Shown: positions 60,126-64,000 of the stretch, one piece after another
Layout: the number at the start of each line of letters is the position of its first letter
How positions within the stretch are numbered: position 1 is the stretch's first letter
NCBI GenBank assembly: GCA_025355105.1
Contig: JANYAE010000058.1
Coordinates: forward strand, 1 to 64,000
DNA: 64,000 nucleotides
Reading direction: 5' to 3'
Source: Pseudomonadota bacterium
GTDB taxonomy: Bacteria; Pseudomonadota; Gammaproteobacteria; Steroidobacterales; Steroidobacteraceae
Translations under genes and position numbers: made by a program
The notes under the pieces: model-generated
Told to the model about the DNA's origin: nothing
The model's input: the letters and a program-made list of their open reading frames with translations, nothing else
Databases searched by the model: none

Positions 60126-61352
60126 TCAGCGCGGCGCGAGCGCCGCGCGACGCTCGGCGAGGCGCGCGCACAGCGTCGCCGTGCCGAGGCCGATGCGAGG
60201 CCCCATGCGGTTGACGAGGTCAGGGTCCAGTGTGATCACGCTGCCGCCGGTCACGGCGCGCAGCGGCGCGCGCGTCCGCCAGCGCCTCAGCCACTCGCCG
60301 GCCTCCGCTACCGTGCCGGCCAGCGCGACGACGTCAGGATCCCGGGCATAGACGGCCTCCTCGTCGACCACGAAGGCGCTCACCGGCTGGTCCGCGAACG
60401 CGTTCTCGGCGCCGCAGACGCGCAGCATCTCGGTGGCGACGTGCCGCCCACCAAGCGTGTAGAGCGGCATGCTCCAGACCTGGTAGAAGACGCGCAGGCG
60501 CCGCTCGCCCTGGTAGCGCTGGCGCAGCGCGTCGAGCTCACGGCGCAGCGCCTCGGCCGCCGCGCGCGCGACCGGCTCGGTGCCGAGCAGCACGCCGAGG
60601 CGCTCGAGCGAGGCCGGCACGTCGGCGAGCGAGTGCTGCTCGAGGCTGACCGCCCGCAGCCCGAGGCGCGCGACGAGCTCGCGCTGCGCGGTCGGCGAGC
60701 CGTCACCCCACAGCAGCACGAGGTCCGGCCGCAGTGCCACCAGCCGCTCGGCGTCGAGCCGATCGACGTCGCCGACGCGCGGCACCAGCCGTGCGGCCGG
60801 CGGGTAATCGCTGGTGTCGAGGGTGCCGACGAGGCGCTCGCCGGCGCCTGCCGCGTAGACGAGCTCGGTCAGGTTCGGGGCCAGCGTGACGATCCGTTGC
60901 GGCAGCGGCGCCGCGGCCGCGGCCGGCTCGCGGACCTCGAGCATGGCGGTGATCACGCCGGCGTGTTCGAAGCGCAGCTCGAGCGGCACTTGCTCGCCCG
61001 CGACGAGCGGCGCGGCGAGACCGACCAGCATCAGGTGCAGCCTGCCGGGCTCGAACCGCAGGCTCGCGCCGGGCGCCAGCGTGACGCCATCGACCGGGCG
61101 CATGCGCGCCATCCCGCCTTCCAGCTGCGACTCGTGCATCTCGACGCGCGTCGCGCGCGGCGAACTCGCGCCGGCCAAGCGCTCCGTCGCGGCGCCGGCG
61201 TTGCGGATCACGAGATAGGCCGCGCCGACCGTGACGCCGGGGGCCGTCGGCCGGGCCCAGCCGGCCTCGACCGCGATCGGGCCCGCGGCGCAGGCCGCGC
61301 CGCCGAGCGTCAGCGCCAGCACCGCGACCGCCGCCGGCAGCCCGCGGCGCAT
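60126..61352 (-). CDS. PCu(A)C copper chaperone fused to a BtuF-like metal receptor domain
   Basis: This 408-residue protein has one signal peptide and two domains. Residues about 25-142 are a PCu(A)C (DUF461) copper chaperone with an exact H-x10-M-x21-H-x-M motif (H73, M84, H106, M108), seen in EMHESQLEGGMARMRPV and RLHLML. Residues about 152-400 are a BtuF/FecB-type helical-backbone receptor (RIVTLAPNLTELVYAAGAGE, LRPDLVLLWGDGSPTAQREL). No btuCD-type transporter lies nearby. It may hand over copper or bind a metal complex. It overlaps the upstream esterase stop (ATGA). Confidence 0.85.
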   Translation of the reverse strand: MRRGLPAAVAVLALTLGGAACAAGPIAVEAGWARPTAPGVTVGAAYLVIRNAGAATERLAGASSPRATRVEMHESQLEGGMARMRPVDGVTLAPGASLRFEPGRLHLMLVGLAAPLVAGEQVPLELRFEHAGVITAMLEVREPAAAAAPLPQRIVTLAPNLTELVYAAGAGERLVGTLDTSDYPPAARLVPRVGDVDRLDAERLVALRPDLVLLWGDGSPTAQRELVARLGLRAVSLEQHSLADVPASLERLGVLLGTEPVARAAAEALRRELDALRQRYQGERRLRVFYQVWSMPLYTLGGRHVATEMLRVCGAENAFADQPVSAFVVDEEAVYARDPDVVALAGTVAEAGEWLRRWRTRAPLRAVTGGSVITLDPDLVNRMGPRIGLGTATLCARLAERRAALAPR

Positions 61353-62224
61353 CAGCCGGCCTGCCGCGACGGCGGTGCCGCGAGGAAGCGCACGATCGCC
61401 TCGTAGAGCTCGTCGCCGCCGCGGTAGAAGCGGGCGAAGCGCTTCAGGACCGCGGTGTGGCCCTCGCCCGGCAGCATCCGCAGCTCAACCGGCACGCCGC
61501 TCGCACGCAGCTTGGCCGCCAGCGACACGCTATTGCGCGGCTCGGTCGTCACGTCGTCGGCGCCGTGCACGAGCAGCGCCGGCGCGCTCGAGGCGTCGAC
61601 GAAATTCACCGGCTGCGAGGCCGGGTAGCGCTCCGGCGGCCCGAAGTAGTCGCGCAGGTCATCGTCGGTCAGCGGCAGGAAGTCGTAGGGGCCGGCGAGG
61701 CCGACGAGCGCGCGCACCGGCACGCCGCCGGCGTCGGCGATCCAGTGCTGGTCGGTGGCGACCAGCGCCGCGAGCTGCGCGCCTGCCGAGTGCCCCATGA
61801 CCGCGACCGCGGCCGGATCGGCGCCGTAGCCGGGCGCCGCGTGCTCGGCCCAGGCCACGGCGCGCGCGACGTCCTCGGCCGAGGCCGCCATGTGCACCGA
61901 GGGGTACAGCCGGTAGTTCGGCACCACCACGACGATACCGCGCTCGGCGAGGCCGGCGGCGAGGAACCGATACTGGTCCTTGGAGCCGTAGCTCCAGCGA
62001 CCGCCGTGCACGAACACGACCAGCGGCCGTGGCCCGGCAGCCGGTGCCGTCGGCACGTAGACGTCCAGCCGCTGGCGCGGTTGCGGGCCGTAGGCGAGGT
62101 CGCTGTCGCGCCGGTAGCTGCTGCGACCAAGCTCGAGCGCGTTGACGGCCCCGAGCTCGAGCGCCGTGCAGCCCGCGAGCAGCGCGAGTGCGAACACGGC
62201 GCCGGCGGCGAACGCGGCCCGCAT
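61352..62224 (-). CDS. Alpha/beta-hydrolase lipoprotein (esterase, BD-FAE-like)
   Basis: This 290-residue protein has a lipoprotein signal (FALALLAGC) and an alpha/beta-hydrolase fold. The oxyanion-hole motif is VVFVHGGRWSYGSKDQYRFL, the nucleophile is in VAVMGHSAGAQLAALVA, the aspartate in LLVHGADDVTTEP and the histidine in LPGEGHTAVLKRFA. It resembles carbohydrate-ester or arylformamidase-type (BD-FAE) enzymes. The ATG at 62224 overlaps the upstream gene's stop. Substrate unknown; it should sit on the inner or outer membrane facing the periplasm. Confidence 0.88.
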   Translation of the reverse strand: MRAAFAAGAVFALALLAGCTALELGAVNALELGRSSYRRDSDLAYGPQPRQRLDVYVPTAPAAGPRPLVVFVHGGRWSYGSKDQYRFLAAGLAERGIVVVVPNYRLYPSVHMAASAEDVARAVAWAEHAAPGYGADPAAVAVMGHSAGAQLAALVATDQHWIADAGGVPVRALVGLAGPYDFLPLTDDDLRDYFGPPERYPASQPVNFVDASSAPALLVHGADDVTTEPRNSVSLAAKLRASGVPVELRMLPGEGHTAVLKRFARFYRGGDELYEAIVRFLAAPPSRQAG

Positions 62225-62757
62225 CAGCGACGCGCCTGATAGGTCAGCCGGCCGGCGTCGTCGGTCAGGCCCTCGCGTCGCAGCCAGCCGCGCGCCTCGT
62301 CTGCCTCGGCCTCGAACCAGCGGCGCGCGGAACCGAGGCGGAAGGTGTAGCCCCAGCGGTCCATGTCGTCCATGAGCCGCACCGTGCCGACGCCCGGCAG
62401 CTCGTCGGCCAGCAGGATCTGCAGGCAGCAGACCGCGTTCTCCTCGTCGAAGTCCCCACCCGCGTCGCGCTCGAGCGCGGCGCGGCGCGCGCCGTCCATG
62501 CACAGCGCGTGGCTCGCCTCGTGCAGTGCCGAGTGCAGCGGCGTGTCGCTGCGCACCCAGACCTGCCGTCCCTCGAGGCCGGCCTCCGGCTCGCCCCAGT
62601 AGCTGAACGGGATCGGCGCGCCGTCGGCGACGCAGTGCAACGTCAGGCCGAAGCGCGCCAACAGCGTGGCCACCGGCCGCAGCCAGCCCGCGGCGAGCGT
62701 GATCACGCCCTCGCCGGCGGCCGCTGCGCCGCCGCTCGCCGCCGCCACGGCGCTCAC
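62224..62757 (-). CDS. Small HEXXH-motif protein of unknown family
   Basis: I do not recognise this 177-residue protein. It contains a zinc-peptidase-like HEASH at residues 79-83 (LHSALHEASHALCMDG), followed 22 residues later by an acidic DFDEENAVCCLQ segment that could supply the third ligand, as in gluzincins. It has no signal peptide. The start is GTG at 62757, overlapping the lptE stop (GTGA), so it is coupled to leuS-lptE. Metal binding and proteolysis are inference from the motif. Confidence 0.68.
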   Translation of the reverse strand: MSAVAAASGGAAAAGEGVITLAAGWLRPVATLLARFGLTLHCVADGAPIPFSYWGEPEAGLEGRQVWVRSDTPLHSALHEASHALCMDGARRAALERDAGGDFDEENAVCCLQILLADELPGVGTVRLMDDMDRWGYTFRLGSARRWFEAEADEARGWLRREGLTDDAGRLTYQARR

Positions 62758-63236
62758 GGGCCGAGCGCCGACAGGCGGCGCATCACGAGCGCGGCGAGCT
62801 CGCGCGCGAGCGCAGCGCGGATCTGCTCCTGCTCCTGCTCCTTGGCGAGCACCGCGGTCGCCTCGAAGCTGTAGCCGCGCGTCAGCGTCAGCAGCTTGGG
62901 CGACAGCACTTCCTTGTCGCCGAGCCGCGCGCGGTAGCGGATCGTGTAGTAAACCTCGTACTCGGTCGGCGTGTTGCTCGCCGACACCGACAAGACGCGC
63001 TGGCCGCTGTCGTCGGTCAGCACCTCGACGGTCGCGGTTGCGCCGCTCGCGGCGAGCTGGCTGCCGGAGGCGCGCAGCGCGTCCGCGAGCGCTCGGTGAA
63101 AGTCGGTGTAGCGATCCTCAGCGATCAGCTGCGTCGTCGCGAAGGCAGGTGGCAACCGCGCCACGCCCTGCAGATGGAAGCCGCAGGCGCCGAGCGCCGG
63201 CAGCAGCAGGACGACGGCGAGCGGTAGCGCTCTCAT
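62754..63236 (-). CDS. lptE: LPS-assembly lipoprotein LptE
   Basis: This 160-residue lipoprotein plugs the LptD barrel in the outer membrane and helps place LPS on the cell surface. The lipobox is seen in VVLLLPALGACGFHLQG, where GCGFHL-type starts are characteristic. Later segments are YEVYYTIRYRARLGDKEVLS and EQEQIRAALARELAALVMRR. It overlaps the leuS stop by four bases (ATGA). In most relatives holA follows directly; here other genes intervene. Confidence 0.94.
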   Translation of the reverse strand: MRALPLAVVLLLPALGACGFHLQGVARLPPAFATTQLIAEDRYTDFHRALADALRASGSQLAASGATATVEVLTDDSGQRVLSVSASNTPTEYEVYYTIRYRARLGDKEVLSPKLLTLTRGYSFEATAVLAKEQEQEQIRAALARELAALVMRRLSALGP

Positions 63237-64000
63237 CCGGCGACCACGCTGACCAGCTTGCCGGGCACGACGATGACCTTGCGGACCGCGAGCGCACCGA
63301 CGAAGCGCAGCACGGTCGGATCGGCGAGCGCGAGCGCGCGCACGGTCGCCTCCGGCGCGTCGACGGCGACCGTGATGCGGCTGCGCACCTTGCCGTTGAC
63401 CTGCACGACGAGCTCGACCGCGTCCTGCTTGAGCGCCTCTGGATCGGCCGCCGGCCACGGTTCGTCGACCACCGCGCGCGCGTGGCCGAGCGCCTGCCAG
63501 AGCGCGTGGGCCGCGTGCGGCACCACCGGCGACAGCGTCAGCACTGCGATCTCGAGCGCCTCGTGAACCACCGCGCGCCCGTCGGCCGCGGTGGCATCGT
63601 GGCGCGTGACCGCGTTCAGCAGCTCCATGACGGCGGCGATCGCCGTGTTGAACGTTCGGCGCCGACCGTAGTCGTCGCCGACCTTGGCGAGTGTCTGGTG
63701 CGCCAGGCGCCGCAGCGCGCGGTCCGCCGGCGCGAGCGTCGCGGGGGCAAGCGGCGCGCGCTCGCCGGCGGCCAGGTGGCTGTGCACCGCCTTCCAGAGC
63801 CGCTTCAGGAAGCGGAATGCGCCCTCGGCACCTTCGTCGGACCAGTCAAGCGACAGCTCCGGCGGCGCCGCGAACATCATGAACAGCCGCGCCGTGTCGG
63901 CGCCGTAGCGGTCGATGAAGGCCTGCGGGTCAACGCCGTTGTTCTTGGACTTCGACATCGTGCCGATGCCGCCGCTGTCGACCGGCTGGCCGTCGCTCTT
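63233..64000 (-). CDS. leuS: Leucyl-tRNA synthetase, C-terminal part
   Basis: The frame is open to the window end and about 256 C-terminal residues are visible. The catalytic loop reads TMSKSKNNGVDPQAF, with threonine at the first position of KMSKS. The anticodon-binding helical domain (YGADTARLFMMFAAPPELSL, RFLKRLWKAVHSHL) and the C-terminal domain (VVQVNGKVRSRITVAVDAPE) follow. It charges tRNA-Leu. It leads the leuS-lptE operon. Confidence 0.97.
   Translation of the reverse strand, partial: KSDGQPVDSGGIGTMSKSKNNGVDPQAFIDRYGADTARLFMMFAAPPELSLDWSDEGAEGAFRFLKRLWKAVHSHLAAGERAPLAPATLAPADRALRRLAHQTLAKVGDDYGRRRTFNTAIAAVMELLNAVTRHDATAADGRAVVHEALEIAVLTLSPVVPHAAHALWQALGHARAVVDEPWPAADPEALKQDAVELVVQVNGKVRSRITVAVDAPEATVRALALADPTVLRFVGALAVRKVIVVPGKLVSVVAG

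Overview
The window is a very GC-rich chromosomal segment of a Gammaproteobacterium, most likely from the Xanthomonadales/Nevskiales/Steroidobacter side of the class. The evidence is gene order and family content: the pepP-ygfB-zapA-6S RNA-rpiA neighbourhood, aerobic ubiquinone hydroxylases (two UbiH-type proteins and Coq7), a Clp-like CRP, a TonB receptor paired with a TPR-sulfotransferase, and the leuS-lptE-holA-nadD-rsfS-rlmH-maf-rng-yhdP-nit-tldD series. I see no insertion sequence, prophage, integrase or CRISPR array. Most ORF-track lines are GC-driven shadows.

Layout. (1) 1-7.4 kb: a catabolic module with the C-terminal part of a dimethylglycine/sarcosine dehydrogenase-type protein, a D-2-hydroxyacid FAD oxidase, an MFS transporter, an acyl-CoA dehydrogenase, a TetR regulator and a carnitine dehydrogenase-thioesterase fusion. 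Together they suggest carnitine to glycine betaine to dimethylglycine breakdown. (2) 7.6-12.3 kb: a TonB-dependent receptor and a TPR-sulfotransferase. (3) 12.6-21.5 kb: ispG, a pterin dehydratase, a tightly overlapping ygfB-pepP-ubiH-ubiH2-membrane-protein operon, a divergent zapB-like/zapA operon that may be leaderless, 6S RNA, an EVE protein, a 21-residue lysine-rich microprotein gene with its own promoter and terminator, and rpiA. (4) 21.5-35 kb: an acyltransferase, an acyl-CoA synthetase, tRNA-Gln(CUG), rpsI-rplM, coq7, crp, rpe, an orphan Xre/MbcA/ParS-type protein, a DjlA-like co-chaperone, purC, a cytosolic vitamin B12-binding-like protein, a YihY membrane protein, a Cys/Met PLP enzyme, pmbA and yjgA.

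(5) 35-47.6 kb: purEK, an ExeA-like ATPase fused to an FHA domain, tldD, a nitrilase, yhdP, rng, maf and rlmH. (6) 47.8-55.6 kb: an accessory island placed between rlmH and rsfS. It carries a complete set for scavenging extracellular nucleosides: a secreted nucleoside hydrolase, a ribose-type ABC importer, ribokinase, a purine permease and a phosphoribosyltransferase. A 20-bp palindrome in a divergent promoter region is a candidate operator. (7) 55.7-64 kb: rsfS-nadD-holA and lptE-leuS, separated by a second insertion carrying an S10 carboxypeptidase, a cupin, a PCu(A)C copper chaperone fused to a BtuF-like metal-receptor domain, a lipoprotein esterase and a small HEXXH protein.

The most unusual items are the PCu(A)C-BtuF fusion, the nucleoside island, the microprotein built from two copies of one decapeptide, the lysine-rich repeat tail on RsfS, the HEXXH protein, and promoters so close to start codons that leaderless mRNAs are likely. 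All calls come from reading the sequence; no database search was possible.
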